49,338 bases of DNA from Bacteroidales bacterium UBA5235 (GCA_002409145.1 DHUL01000060.1:46815-96152), one strand, 5' to 3'; positions 9,561 through 17,691 are shown, counted from the first letter of the stretch. Notes: a model not told the origin generated them from the letters alone. Numbers and translations are program-made.

Positions 9561-10049
9561 CTACTTGCTCCTGAGACTCATGATGTCGCGGTCAAGAAAG
9601 TATATGCCTTGTTCACCGGCGAGTCTGATCTTGTCAATTATCAGCTGTGAACTGGTCTCTTCCTCCACCTGTTCCTTGACGAACCACTGGATCCAGTTGG
9701 TTGTTGCGTAGTCCTTTTCAGCCAGCGCGGCTTCGAGCACCTCATTGATGCTGGCGCTGATGAACTTCTCATGCTTAAGCACCTCATCGAACATCTCCGG
9801 GATACCCTTGTATTTCACCGGTGGTTTCTTAAGTTCAGGCACGATGGCAGCACCATTGCGTTCATTGACATATTTGATAAACTTGAGCATATGGGTCCTC
9901 TCCTCATCAGCCTGTGCAAAAAGCCATGCCGCTATGCCTGGCAACCCCTCTGTCTCTGCCCATGAAGCCATGGCAAGATACAGGTTTGACGAGTAGCCTT
10001 CTCTTTCGATCTGCCTGTTGCAGAGCTCTTCAACTTTTTTCGTTAACAT
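9561..10049 (-). CDS. ftnA: Ferritin (FtnA-type iron storage protein)
   Basis: The 162-residue four-helix protein oxidises Fe(II) and stores iron in a 24-subunit shell. Ferroxidase-centre ligands are visible: the Glu of the QIEREGYSS helix (about residue 17), E and H of DEERTHM (about 50 and 53), the Glu of the HEKF helix and the Glu/Gln of FVKEQVEEE. It lacks the heme-binding features of bacterioferritin, so a non-heme ferritin is preferred. It is monocistronic, with its own terminator just downstream. I saw no exact TAnnTTTG promoter in front of it. Confidence 0.93.
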   Translation of the reverse strand: MLTKKVEELCNRQIEREGYSSNLYLAMASWAETEGLPGIAAWLFAQADEERTHMLKFIKYVNERNGAAIVPELKKPPVKYKGIPEMFDEVLKHEKFISASINEVLEAALAEKDYATTNWIQWFVKEQVEEETSSQLIIDKIRLAGEQGIYFLDRDIMSLRSK

Positions 10050-10105
10050 ATTCTTATCTTTTTAATGGTTCTTTTTTCTAAGAAACAAGCCAGTCCTGAT
10101 AATGT

Positions 10106-10471
10106 TTATCCCAGCAGTTCCTTTACTTTCATCACCAGTTCGGATGGAAGGAAGGGTTTGGAGATCACCGCATCGGCTCCAAGTTTACTTGCCATCATGA
10201 GGTAACTTCCGGGGCCGGCCATGCCGCCGCCGCTGATGGCTATCAGACGGGTAGAGGGTTTAATTTCACGTATTTTCATTATCACCATCAGCCCGTCCTC
10301 CTCCGGCATCAGGAGGTCAGTAATCACAAGGTCAATCACTGTGGGGCGGAATTTTGCCAGTGCCTCTCTTCCGTCAGCAGCAGCAATAACAGTGTACTTG
10401 CGTTTCTCGAGGGTATCCCTGAGAAGTTCACGCAGGGCGGCATCATCCTCAACTATCATTACTCCTGGCAT
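10106..10471 (-). CDS. Single-domain response regulator receiver
   Basis: The 121 residues form one CheY-like receiver domain with no output domain. The acidic pocket is E8/D9/D10 (VEDD), the phosphoacceptor is D52 (VITDLLMPEEDG), the conserved Thr/Ser is in AISGGG, and the Lys is in VISKPF. It starts 32 bp after the histidine kinase stop, so the two probably form a phosphorelay pair. With no output domain it must act by protein contact or as a relay intermediate; the target is not evident. Confidence 0.92.
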   Translation of the reverse strand: MPGVMIVEDDAALRELLRDTLEKRKYTVIAAADGREALAKFRPTVIDLVITDLLMPEEDGLMVIMKIREIKPSTRLIAISGGGMAGPGSYLMMASKLGADAVISKPFLPSELVMKVKELLG

Positions 10472-10503
10472 CTGATTTCAGTTTCCCGGTCTGATGGCCG
10501 AAG

Positions 10504-11286
10504 TTAATGTTTTTCAGGGAGAGTGCCAAAAAAGGCGCCGGGAATGATAATGTCAAACACTGTTCCTGCGCCAGGTTCGGAAAGGACAGTGATGGTGCCT
10601 CCCATTTCCCTGATGGCATCTGCCACAACTGTCAGGCCGAGACCAGTTCCATGCTCCCTGCCAGCCGAGACGAAGGGTTTGAATATTTCTCTTTTCAACG
10701 CTTCATCCATTCCTTTACCGGTGTCACTGAAGCGAATATGCAATTCCATGCACTGACCGCCTGCCTGCAAGGCCTTTTCATTTTCCCTGCAGCCAAGGGT
10801 GACTGTCAGTGTACCTCCCTGCCCGGTCATTGCCTGAATAGCATTCATTATCAGGTTCAGGAAAACCCTGAAGAGCTGGGCAGGCACAGCATTCACATAT
10901 GCGTCCGGGGCTGATACCCGGCGTATTATGCGGATCCCCTCAGGTACCGATGGTCTGATAAAATCAATGGTATCGGCAAGCACGGCAGCCACCCTGACCG
11001 GCACTTTCTCCCTGGCTGCATGGCGGCTCAGATCAAGAAGCTGACCTGTAAGCATCCTTGCCCTGTCGGCTGCTCCGATGATCCTTTGTATGTTCTCTGC
11101 AGCCTCAGGAGAGCCGTCAAGGCTCTCAAGCGCCATTTCACTGTATCCGTAAATTGTTGTAATGACAGTATTGAGGTCATGTGCGATACCGCCGGCAAGT
11201 GCGCCCAGGCGGGAGTCAGCTCCCGGATCACTGCCGGGCTTTTTCCGGCTGCCGTCAGCCGGCTTCATTTCTCTCCTGGTATTCAC
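10504..11286 (-). CDS. Soluble sensor histidine kinase
   Basis: The 260-residue protein has a HisKA-like dimerisation helix with the phosphoacceptor H36 (GGIAHDLNTVITT) and a HATPase_c domain with an N box (NLIMNAIQAM), G1 box (FSDTGKGMD) and G2 box (GTGLGLTVV). No membrane segment and no PAS, GAF or other input domain precede the H box; the first 25 residues are charged and probably disordered. The start is GTG at 11286 or ATG at 11268. It begins 17 bp after dnaX stops, apparently co-transcribed with dnaX and the receiver gene downstream. The GGIAHDLN motif is typical of kinases paired with stand-alone receivers. The signal is unknown. Confidence 0.9.
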   Translation of the reverse strand: MNTRREMKPADGSRKKPGSDPGADSRLGALAGGIAHDLNTVITTIYGYSEMALESLDGSPEAAENIQRIIGAADRARMLTGQLLDLSRHAAREKVPVRVAAVLADTIDFIRPSVPEGIRIIRRVSAPDAYVNAVPAQLFRVFLNLIMNAIQAMTGQGGTLTVTLGCRENEKALQAGGQCMELHIRFSDTGKGMDEALKREIFKPFVSAGREHGTGLGLTVVADAIREMGGTITVLSEPGAGTVFDIIIPGAFFGTLPEKH

Positions 11287-11303
11287 CCTCTTCCGTTTAG
11301 TGT

Positions 11304-13049
11304 CTACTCAAAATCGAGGTTGAATGTCTTCTTCAGGTCCCGGAGGGCCGGATTCCTTTCCGCCAGGTGATTGAACTTCTGTTCGGGAGAGTAAAGAATT
11401 TCTCCCCTCTCTGTAGATTCTACGTTTGTCTGAAGCCTGAGAGCACCGTTCCGGAGTATCCGCCGCAGGTGACCCTCGAGGCGCGATCTGAAGTTATGGT
11501 CAAAGGTTTCCTTAAGGGTCAGGTTGTCAAGCTTCAGTAATATTGTCTTGTCGGCAAGCAGTTCAGGTGTCACAGATGAGAGTGTCACAGCAATCCTGGG
11601 GCTCTCCTCCCGTATCTCTTCGGCAAAGTTGTTCCATGCTTCGAGGAGCTCCTCAGGGGTGAACTCGTGGTCCGGGGGAGGCATTGTGCTGTCAGGCTCC
11701 GGTTCGCTGACAATGGTCTCCGGAGACTTTGCACCACCCAGGATATTCTTTATTGAGACCTTTTTGGGATCGTCATCTGAGACAGAGGGTTTTTGTTGCC
11801 GGGCAGCGGGTCCCGGGACAGGTGAAGCTGCCGGGGAGGGCTGGACTGGTGTCGTTTTTGTTGAATCAACAGAGCGTGGCGGAGCCACACTGAAATCGGT
11901 CTCCTCCTCTAAACGAGCCGGTTCAGCTTTTTTTTTTACTTCCTCAGGTGCTTTTGCTGCCGACAGGTTGCACATTCGGAGGAGAGCCAGCTCAACATGG
12001 AGGCGCTGGTTCTTGCTTGCCCGGAAGTTGAGCATGCACTGCGATCCAATATCAAGAGCTTCGTAGATGAACTGCAGCGGTGCCTTCACAGCCTGTTCGC
12101 GGTAGCGGAGCCTGATCGAAGGGGATGTTTCAAGCAGTTTGACCGTGGCTTCGTCGCGGCTTACCAGCAGGTCACGGAGGTGGTTGTTAAGTCCTGCCAT
12201 GAAGTTATAACCGTCGAAGCCCTTGTTGAGGATCTCGCTGTAAGTAAGCAGCACCGATGTAACATCGCCGTCCATGGCAGCCGAGGTGATGCGGAAAAAG
12301 TACTCGTAATCAAGCACGTTAAGGTTCGCGATGACATCGGAATATGTAATTGTCTTGCCGCTGAAGCTCACTATCTGGTCGAAGATGGAAAGTGCGTCGC
12401 GCATGGCTCCGTCAGCTTTGGTGGCTATGACGTGGAGCGCCTCATGTTCCGCGTTCACCCCTTCATTTCCTGCCACCCAGCTCAGCCGCTGCACTATGTC
12501 GTCAACGTTTATGCGGTTAAAGTCAAAGATCTGGCAGCGTGAGAGTATTGTAGGAATGATCTTGTGCTTTTCGGTGGTCGCCAGGATGAAGATGGCATGT
12601 GAAGGGGGCTCCTCGAGGGTCTTCAGGAAAGCGTTGAAGGCCTGGGCTGAGAGCATATGAACCTCATCAATTATGTATACACTGAACCTTCCTATCTGAG
12701 GGGGTATCCGCACCTGATCGGTCAGATTCCGGATGTCATCAACACTGTTGTTTGAGGCTGCATCCAGCTCGTGTATATTAAATGAAGCCTGGGAGTTGAA
12801 TGAGGAACATGACTCGCATTTGTCGCAGGCTTCGCCGTCAGGCCCGGTATTCGAACAGTTTATGGTCTTGGCAAAGATCCTTGCACAGGTTGTTTTTCCG
12901 ACTCCTCGTGGGCCACAAAAAAGGTATGCCTGAGCCAGGAGGTTATTCCTGATGGCATTCCGCAGAGTTGTAGTAATTGTATCCTGCCCAACTACCATGT
13001 CAAAGGTGGCAGGCCTGTATTTACGGGCAGAAACGATAAAGTTATCCAT
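11304..13049 (-). CDS. dnaX: DNA polymerase III tau/gamma subunit
   Basis: DnaX is the ATPase of the clamp loader; tau also links polymerase cores and helicase. The N-terminal part has the Walker A motif GPRGVGKTTCAR, a Cys4 zinc module (INCSNTGPDGEACDKCESC), Walker B DEVHMLS and a sensor region ATTEKHKIIPTILSRC. The collar domain ends about residue 365 and a low-complexity linker plus tau tail of about 200 residues follow. The ATG at 13049 (MDNFIVSARKYRP) is preferred to a TTG four codons earlier. A run of ten A residues in the mRNA at codons 371-374 lies at the gamma/tau junction with a stop in the -1 frame, suggesting a shorter gamma form of about 375 residues. A TATATTTG element lies 35 bp upstream. 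Confidence 0.97.
   Translation of the reverse strand: MDNFIVSARKYRPATFDMVVGQDTITTTLRNAIRNNLLAQAYLFCGPRGVGKTTCARIFAKTINCSNTGPDGEACDKCESCSSFNSQASFNIHELDAASNNSVDDIRNLTDQVRIPPQIGRFSVYIIDEVHMLSAQAFNAFLKTLEEPPSHAIFILATTEKHKIIPTILSRCQIFDFNRINVDDIVQRLSWVAGNEGVNAEHEALHVIATKADGAMRDALSIFDQIVSFSGKTITYSDVIANLNVLDYEYFFRITSAAMDGDVTSVLLTYSEILNKGFDGYNFMAGLNNHLRDLLVSRDEATVKLLETSPSIRLRYREQAVKAPLQFIYEALDIGSQCMLNFRASKNQRLHVELALLRMCNLSAAKAPEEVKKKAEPARLEEETDFSVAPPRSVDSTKTTPVQPSPAASPVPGPAARQQKPSVSDDDPKKVSIKNILGGAKSPETIVSEPEPDSTMPPPDHEFTPEELLEAWNNFAEEIREESPRIAVTLSSVTPELLADKTILLKLDNLTLKETFDHNFRSRLEGHLRRILRNGALRLQTNVESTERGEILYSPEQKFNHLAERNPALRDLKKTFNLDFE
11923..11937 (-). promoter_or_regulatory. Candidate frameshift/slippage site in dnaX
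   Basis: The coding strand reads GTA AAA AAA AAA GCT GAA here, ten consecutive A residues. A -1 shift, or one extra A added by RNA polymerase, gives AGC TGA and immediate termination after serine. Losing one A gives AAG CTG AAC CGG CTC GTT TAG, also a quick stop. The arrangement parallels the dnaX sites of E. coli (ribosomal frameshift) and Thermus (transcript slippage at A9). A GAGGAAG stretch lies just before the run. Confidence 0.6.
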
Positions 13050-13083
13050 ACCGGGTTTCAACAGTACATGTACATATCCGTCA

Positions 13084-13091
13084 CAAATATA
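13084..13091 (-). promoter_or_regulatory. Probable dnaX operon -7 promoter element
   Basis: On the minus strand this reads TATATTTG, matching TAnnTTTG, 34 bp before the dnaX ATG. It would drive dnaX, the histidine kinase and the receiver gene. Confidence 0.6.
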
Positions 13092-13134
13092 GTCAAATAG
13101 TTTTCGGAATATTTTTTTTTAAGATTTATTGTCT

Positions 13135-13142
13135 TACTTTTG
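13135..13142 (+). promoter_or_regulatory. Probable rpsF operon -7 promoter element
   Basis: TACTTTTG matches the Bacteroidota -7 consensus and lies 38 bp before the rpsF ATG, following a T-rich stretch (13111-13120). It would drive rpsF-rpsR-rplI. Confidence 0.7.
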
Positions 13143-13180
13143 CAACCCGATTTATTAACTTAATATAAACCAATTAAGAG

Positions 13181-13534
13181 ATGTTGAATCAGTACGAAAC
13201 CGTTTTCATTGCAACTCCCGTTTTGTCTGAGAATCAGATGAAGGAAGCGGTTCAGAAGTTCAAGAAGATCATCACCGACAATGAAGGTGAGATCGTTCAT
13301 GAAGAGAACTGGGGTCTGAAGAAACTCGCTTATCCCATTCAGAAGAAATCGACCGGGTTTTATTACCTGATCGAGTTCAGGGGACAAGGTGAGCTTATTG
13401 ACAAACTGGAAGTTCAGTACAGGAGGGATGAAAGGATCATCCGTTTCCTGACATTCCGTATGGACAAGTATGCTGTAGAGTATGCTGAGAAGAAGAGAAA
13501 GATGAAAGAAACCGAAAAAGTCAGGGAGGAGTAA
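13181..13534 (+). CDS. rpsF: 30S ribosomal protein bS6
   Basis: bS6 binds 16S rRNA together with bS18 on the platform of the small subunit. The 117-residue protein shows the family core MLNQYETVFIATPVLSE, LKKLAYPIQKKSTGFY and RRDERIIRFLTFRMD, with a charged Lys/Glu-rich tail. It is first in the operon with rpsR (2 bp later) and rplI. In Bacteroidota, bS6, bS18 and bS21 are reported to help hide the anti-Shine-Dalgarno end of 16S rRNA, which is relevant to the corA leader described below. Confidence 0.98.
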   Translation: MLNQYETVFIATPVLSENQMKEAVQKFKKIITDNEGEIVHEENWGLKKLAYPIQKKSTGFYYLIEFRGQGELIDKLEVQYRRDERIIRFLTFRMDKYAVEYAEKKRKMKETEKVREE

Positions 13535-13536
13535 TC

Positions 13537-13806
13537 ATGGCACAGAACAATTCAGAGATCAGGTACCTGACACCTCCTACAGTAGAGATCAAGAAGAAGA
13601 AATACTGCAGGTTCAAGAAGAACAAGATCAAGTATATCGACTACAAGGATCCCGAGTTCCTGAAGAAGTTTCTTAACGAGCAGGGGAAGATTCTGCCGCG
13701 CCGCATCACAGGCACCTCGCTGAAATACCAGAGGAGGGTGGCCAAGGCTATAAAGCGTTCGCGTCATCTTGCCATGCTTCCGTATGTAGCTGATCTTTTA
13801 AAGTAA
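13537..13806 (+). CDS. rpsR: 30S ribosomal protein bS18
   Basis: bS18 forms a heterodimer with bS6 on the 30S platform. The 89-residue sequence contains the family motifs KYCRFKKNKIKYIDYKD, LPRRITGTSLKYQRRVAKAI and the RSRHLAMLPYV end. Only 2 bp separate it from rpsF and 12 bp from rplI, so the three are translated from one mRNA. Confidence 0.98.
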   Translation: MAQNNSEIRYLTPPTVEIKKKKYCRFKKNKIKYIDYKDPEFLKKFLNEQGKILPRRITGTSLKYQRRVAKAIKRSRHLAMLPYVADLLK

Positions 13807-13818
13807 GGAGGAAGAGAG

Positions 13819-14265
13819 ATGAAGATTATTCTGAAACAGGATATCGAGAAGTTGGGTCAGAAGAATGACATCCTGACCGTGAAGACAGGCTATGCAAGGA
13901 ACTACCTCATTCCTAAGGGTTTTGCTATTCAGGCGACTGATTCAGCCGTAAAGGTTCATAGTGAGAACCTGAAGCAGAGGGCTCACAAGGAAGAGCAGAT
14001 CAGGAAAGAGGCTGAGAAGCTTGCAGGGAAGCTTGCAGGCGTTAAGCTGGTAATTGGCGCCAAGGTCAGCTCGGCCGGCAAAATCTTCGGATCAGTCAAC
14101 ACAATTCAGCTTTCCGAGGCTCTCAATGCCAAGGGTTTTGAGATTGACCGCAGGAATATCATCCTCGGTGATGATGCAGTCAAGGAGACCGGCAGCTACA
14201 AGGCAGTCGTCAAACTGCACCGTGATGTAAAGGTAGAGATCGATTTTGAGGTTGTGGCTGAATAA
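13819..14265 (+). CDS. rplI: 50S ribosomal protein bL9
   Basis: bL9 is the elongated two-domain protein at the base of the L1 stalk. The N-terminal motif MKIILKQDIEKLGQKND and the signature GYARNYLIPKGFAIQAT are clear, followed by a long charged helix and a C-terminal globular domain; 148 residues is the usual length. It closes the operon, and a strong hairpin lies 30 bp after the stop. An AGGAGG stretch (13806-13811) precedes its ATG by 7 bases. Confidence 0.98.
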   Translation: MKIILKQDIEKLGQKNDILTVKTGYARNYLIPKGFAIQATDSAVKVHSENLKQRAHKEEQIRKEAEKLAGKLAGVKLVIGAKVSSAGKIFGSVNTIQLSEALNAKGFEIDRRNIILGDDAVKETGSYKAVVKLHRDVKVEIDFEVVAE

Positions 14266-14294
14266 CAACCACAAACTATACTGATATGTATGTT

Positions 14295-14317
14295 GCGGGG
14301 GGCATGAGGCCCCCCGC
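14295..14317 (+). terminator. Hairpin terminator after rplI
   Basis: GCGGGGGGC and GCCCCCCGC form a perfect 9-bp stem around a 5-base loop. The following bases are only TTCTGT, so the T tract is weak, but the strength and position 30 bp after rplI support termination or 3'-end protection. Confidence 0.7.
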
Positions 14318-14357
14318 TTCTGTATATACGTGGGTATCTGTCTGGTATGCCGGTAAC

Positions 14358-14376
14358 GACGGGTCTGAGACCCGTC
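14358..14376. repeat. REP-like palindrome between rplI and ridA
   Basis: GACGGGTCT, a single G, then AGACCCGTC form a perfect inverted repeat with 9-bp arms. It sits between convergent transcription units, outside the rplI terminator. Only this copy was seen in the window. The shape resembles dispersed extragenic palindromes of Bacteroidota, but that is inference. Confidence 0.6.
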
Positions 14377-14425
14377 CCAACAGGATGCGGATGCGGATTT
14401 GTATGGGATACAGGTGATTATCTTG

Positions 14426-14803
14426 TTACCTGACTGCCACAGTTTCTATCTCTATCAGGGCGCCAAGCGGCAGACCCTTCACGGCAAAGGCTGCCCTGGC
14501 AGGCTGGTCAGCGGTATAGAACTGCGCATAAACCTCATTCATGGCCTTGAAATCAGACATATCTGACAACAGGCATGTTGATTTGACGACATCATTCATC
14601 GTGTAGCCTGCTGCCGTCAGTATCGCCCTTATATTTTTCAGCACCTGGGTGGTCTGTTCGGCAATACCTCCTTCAACCAGCTTTCCGGTAGAAGGATCAA
14701 TGGGAACCTGTCCTGAGATGTAGAGAGTGCCTCCTGCTTCCACGGCCTGGCTGTAAGGTCCTATTGCTCCCGGAGCGCCGGTTGTGCTGATGATTCTTTT
14801 CAT
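14426..14803 (-). CDS. ridA: RidA family deaminase (reactive enamine/imine hydrolase)
   Basis: RidA hydrolyses reactive imines such as 2-aminoacrylate released by PLP enzymes. The 125-residue protein starts at the ATG at 14803 (MKRIISTTGAPGAIGPYSQA); a longer frame begins at 14857 but overlaps lptD and adds non-family residues. Signature segments are YISGQVPIDP, the catalytic-site arginine in ARAAFAV and the C-terminal LIEIETVAV. It follows lptD by 19 bp on the same strand and is probably read through from it, although the functions have no evident link. Confidence 0.95.
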   Translation of the reverse strand: MKRIISTTGAPGAIGPYSQAVEAGGTLYISGQVPIDPSTGKLVEGGIAEQTTQVLKNIRAILTAAGYTMNDVVKSTCLLSDMSDFKAMNEVYAQFYTADQPARAAFAVKGLPLGALIEIETVAVR

Positions 14804-14822
14804 TCCTGATCTTTTTGATTCG

Positions 14823-17666
14823 TTAGTAATTCTCATGGAAATCCTTCCTCCTCTCATACTTGAGATCCTGAAGCATGCTTGCCTTGGCCCGAATGGTGAA
14901 GTTCCAGCTCTTCATATACCCCGTAGGGATCCATGAGAAGCTCATCTCCCAGCAATGGAGGTCGCGGCTGATACCCACCCTCGTCATGGTTATCTCCTTC
15001 TGCTTGAAGTCATATCCGGTGTTATAATTGAGAGCCATTTTCGGGGTCAGCTTCACGTCTCCTGACATAGTCATGGTCTGGGTGATGTTGGTACGCAATC
15101 CGGGTTTGCTGTAGCTGAAGTTATATGCCATCCTGAGCGACCAGGGCACATCAAACCTGACATACCCGAACTCATCAAGGTTTCTGTTAGAGAGGGGGAG
15201 GTTGCCCGGGGAGGCTCCACCCTGGGCTCCTGGCTCACCCAGCTGCCGGCCGGGGGACATTTGTCCCCCCTGCCCCCCAGACTGTTGGTTTTTGCTCTTG
15301 TTCCCCAGTAACTGGCCCAGGTCAAGGTCAAAACTCATGTTGAAACCCGTCATCCTGGCCAAACCGAGGCCCTGGCTGACAGCAAGCTGGTTCACGGTGC
15401 CTCCTGTTTCGCTCATACCATAGATTGAAAAACTGCTGTTTGCCTGGATGTTAATATTCTGTGCCAGGGTAGTCCGGAAAGATACGTTTACAGGCGACCA
15501 GTTCAATGAATCGGAGAAGATGTTGTATGAGGTGTTAAGCGAGAGGTTATCAATCAATTTTATCTTTTTAGGCTTGCCTGTAGTGTCATTTCTGGAATAG
15601 ATCTTGGCCTCAACGATGTTCGAAAGGCTGAAGGAGACAGATCCCGACCTGTTACCCGTGGACGGGGTTCCGAAAATGCTTCCCTCGTAGATTGAATATT
15701 TACGCATGTTACCAATGGTATCATACTGAACGGTCCTGTACATGTCACTCGAAAGCTTATCTGCCTCAGGGGAATAGGAAAAGCTGACAGAGGGCTTCAT
15801 GACATGCCTGATTGACTCAAGCCGGGCTCCTTTTTTGGTGAACGAAAAAGTACCGTATATCGAAGGATTGAATGATGCGCTCACTGTTGGCACAAGTGCA
15901 TGGCCGTAGGTGAGTCCCCTGAGGGTGTCATTTATCACCGAAGGGACAACCATGTTCCTGTTTTCATCATAGAAATCGGGGTCCCATCTCTTCTCTGTCT
16001 GCTGGGTGTAAAGGACTCCCGAGTACCTGAGTGACGGGGAGATGGAGAAGTTATTGAAAGGTCTTATCTGGAGGCTCAACGGGATTTCGTGTTTGAAGCC
16101 GTTCTTCATGCTTTTCCAAACTTCACTGGTAAACAGAAGGCTGTCATAGGTGTCTATCTTGTTCTCAAACGAAGCGGTGTACTGGGTAGTAATATCATGA
16201 TACCACTTGCTCTTCCCTACCAGCTTCTTAGGCTTGAACGGGTATATGCGCGAGACGTTCAGGCTTCCCCTCGGAAGGTTAAGCATCATTGTCTTATTCT
16301 GTACGTTCTGGGATTGGTTGAGGCTGGTGGAAAAGCTGACAGGGGCGCCTGCCCACGATTTTGAATAGCTGATGCTCGACTGCCTCGTTGTAGTCACATG
16401 GTCTGCCACATTGTAGCTGTTGTTCCTGTCATAGCCGCTTGAACTCATATTCACGCTGGCAGAGAACCGGGAACCCGGATTAGCTTTTGCGTCTTGCGAA
16501 TGCGACCAGTTGATACGGTAATTGGTATTCTTTCCGTAATCAGGCAGCCCCTTGTAACTGGTAACGTTATTGGCATAGCTGAAACCGAATGATCCCGAAT
16601 AGCGGTACCGGAGGCGGTATGAGGTTGAGGCATCGGCAAGCCAGGTGCCGTTGGTGTAGATCGTTCCCGTCAGTTTCAGGTCGAAATAGTCACTTAATGC
16701 AAAGTAGTATCCCCCGTTTGACAGGAAATATCCCCTCCTGGCTTCCTGGCCGTACTTAGGCATGACAATCCCGGATGCTCTCTTCTGTTGTACCGGGAAG
16801 AATCCGAAGGGCAGGATGAGAGGCAGTGGAATGTCTGCCACGACCATATACGCAGGCCCTGATACGATCTTTTCTCCCGGGTACACCTTGGCTCTCGGAA
16901 GGGAGAGGTAGAAATGAGGATCCTCGGCATCACAGGTGGTGAACTTGCTCCGGTTGACGTGAAGCGTTCCGTCCTCGTGCCTCTTTGTCGTCAGACTCTG
17001 AAGGAAGCCTCCCTCCTGCTCGGTGGTGACATTACGAATCACCCCCTTTTTCGATTTAAAGTTATAGTTAAGCTCCTTTGATTCGAACTCTTCTGAGCCA
17101 TCCTTATAGATGGGCAATCCATACATCTGCCCGGTGGAATCAATTCTTCCGGTGGCAAAGACTGATCCGGTCTCCAGGTCCAGTACAATAGAGTCAGCTG
17201 TCAGGACGATGGTCCCGTATGTGACTTTGGCATTCTCCACCAGGCTGACTTTCTTCGTCCGCAGGTCAGTTTTCATGTAACCGTCAGAGGTGTAGACAAT
17301 TGGTTCATCCACAGCATCCTGAGAAATGATCAAGGTAGTCTTATTCAGGCTGGTATCCGTGATTGTGGCGAGTGCACCGGGAAGGAGTGTGTCATTGACA
17401 GATACAGAAGGAAAGTTCTCCTCATTCAGCACCGTCACCGCAGTGTCAGAGAGGCTCTTCAGTACCGTACCCGGAATAGTCTTAAGCGCAGTGTCAGGGA
17501 GGGTCTTCAGTACCGTGTCAGGGAGGGTCTTCACCAAAGGGACAGGCCGACCCGGCTCCTGGGCAAGCAGTGAGGCCTGGAGGAGGAGCGGCATGAAAAT
17601 TGTCACTAACAATCTTTGTGGAAAAGAATGCAAGTTAAATGCTATTTTTGCGTAATTAATAAACAT
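14823..17666 (-). CDS. lptD: LptD-like LPS assembly outer-membrane protein
   Basis: LptD inserts lipopolysaccharide into the outer leaflet of the outer membrane. This 947-residue protein has a hydrophobic signal (LLVTIFMPLLLQASLLA), four 8-residue repeats, an OstA/LptA-like N-terminal domain (about residues 150-270; KVTYGTIVLTADSIVLDL, LNYNFKSKKGVI) and a large beta-barrel ending in aromatic strands. A Gly/Gln-rich loop lies near residues 775-805. The frame opens at 17843, but residues before 17666 overlap amiC and look unlike a secretory N-terminus. ATG 17666 is chosen; a TTG at 17633 would give a neater 25-residue signal. The family call follows Bacteroidota LptD proteins, which are divergent from E. 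coli LptD. Confidence 0.88.
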   Translation of the reverse strand: MFINYAKIAFNLHSFPQRLLVTIFMPLLLQASLLAQEPGRPVPLVKTLPDTVLKTLPDTALKTIPGTVLKSLSDTAVTVLNEENFPSVSVNDTLLPGALATITDTSLNKTTLIISQDAVDEPIVYTSDGYMKTDLRTKKVSLVENAKVTYGTIVLTADSIVLDLETGSVFATGRIDSTGQMYGLPIYKDGSEEFESKELNYNFKSKKGVIRNVTTEQEGGFLQSLTTKRHEDGTLHVNRSKFTTCDAEDPHFYLSLPRAKVYPGEKIVSGPAYMVVADIPLPLILPFGFFPVQQKRASGIVMPKYGQEARRGYFLSNGGYYFALSDYFDLKLTGTIYTNGTWLADASTSYRLRYRYSGSFGFSYANNVTSYKGLPDYGKNTNYRINWSHSQDAKANPGSRFSASVNMSSSGYDRNNSYNVADHVTTTRQSSISYSKSWAGAPVSFSTSLNQSQNVQNKTMMLNLPRGSLNVSRIYPFKPKKLVGKSKWYHDITTQYTASFENKIDTYDSLLFTSEVWKSMKNGFKHEIPLSLQIRPFNNFSISPSLRYSGVLYTQQTEKRWDPDFYDENRNMVVPSVINDTLRGLTYGHALVPTVSASFNPSIYGTFSFTKKGARLESIRHVMKPSVSFSYSPEADKLSSDMYRTVQYDTIGNMRKYSIYEGSIFGTPSTGNRSGSVSFSLSNIVEAKIYSRNDTTGKPKKIKLIDNLSLNTSYNIFSDSLNWSPVNVSFRTTLAQNINIQANSSFSIYGMSETGGTVNQLAVSQGLGLARMTGFNMSFDLDLGQLLGNKSKNQQSGGQGGQMSPGRQLGEPGAQGGASPGNLPLSNRNLDEFGYVRFDVPWSLRMAYNFSYSKPGLRTNITQTMTMSGDVKLTPKMALNYNTGYDFKQKEITMTRVGISRDLHCWEMSFSWIPTGYMKSWNFTIRAKASMLQDLKYERRKDFHENY
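17443..17538. repeat. Four 24-bp tandem repeats in lptD
   Basis: Units 17443-17466, 17467-17490, 17491-17514 and 17515-17538 encode on the minus strand the octapeptide series LVKTLPDT, VLKTLPDT, ALKTIPGT and VLKSLSDT just after the signal peptide. The last two DNA units are nearly identical, which suggests recent duplication. Confidence 0.85.
17643..17650 (+). promoter_or_regulatory. Probable amiC -7 promoter element
   Basis: TATTTTTG matches TAnnTTTG and lies 41 bp before the amidase ATG. It falls inside the first codons of lptD if lptD starts at 17666. Confidence 0.6.
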
Positions 17667-17683
17667 CTCTGAAGAGCCAGCGA

Positions 17684-17691
17684 CAAAACTA
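17684..17691 (-). promoter_or_regulatory. Probable lptD -7 promoter element
   Basis: On the minus strand this reads TAGTTTTG, an exact consensus match 17 bp before the lptD ATG at 17666. It abuts the amiC start codon, so the lptD and amiC promoters face each other with overlapping 5' regions. Confidence 0.55.
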
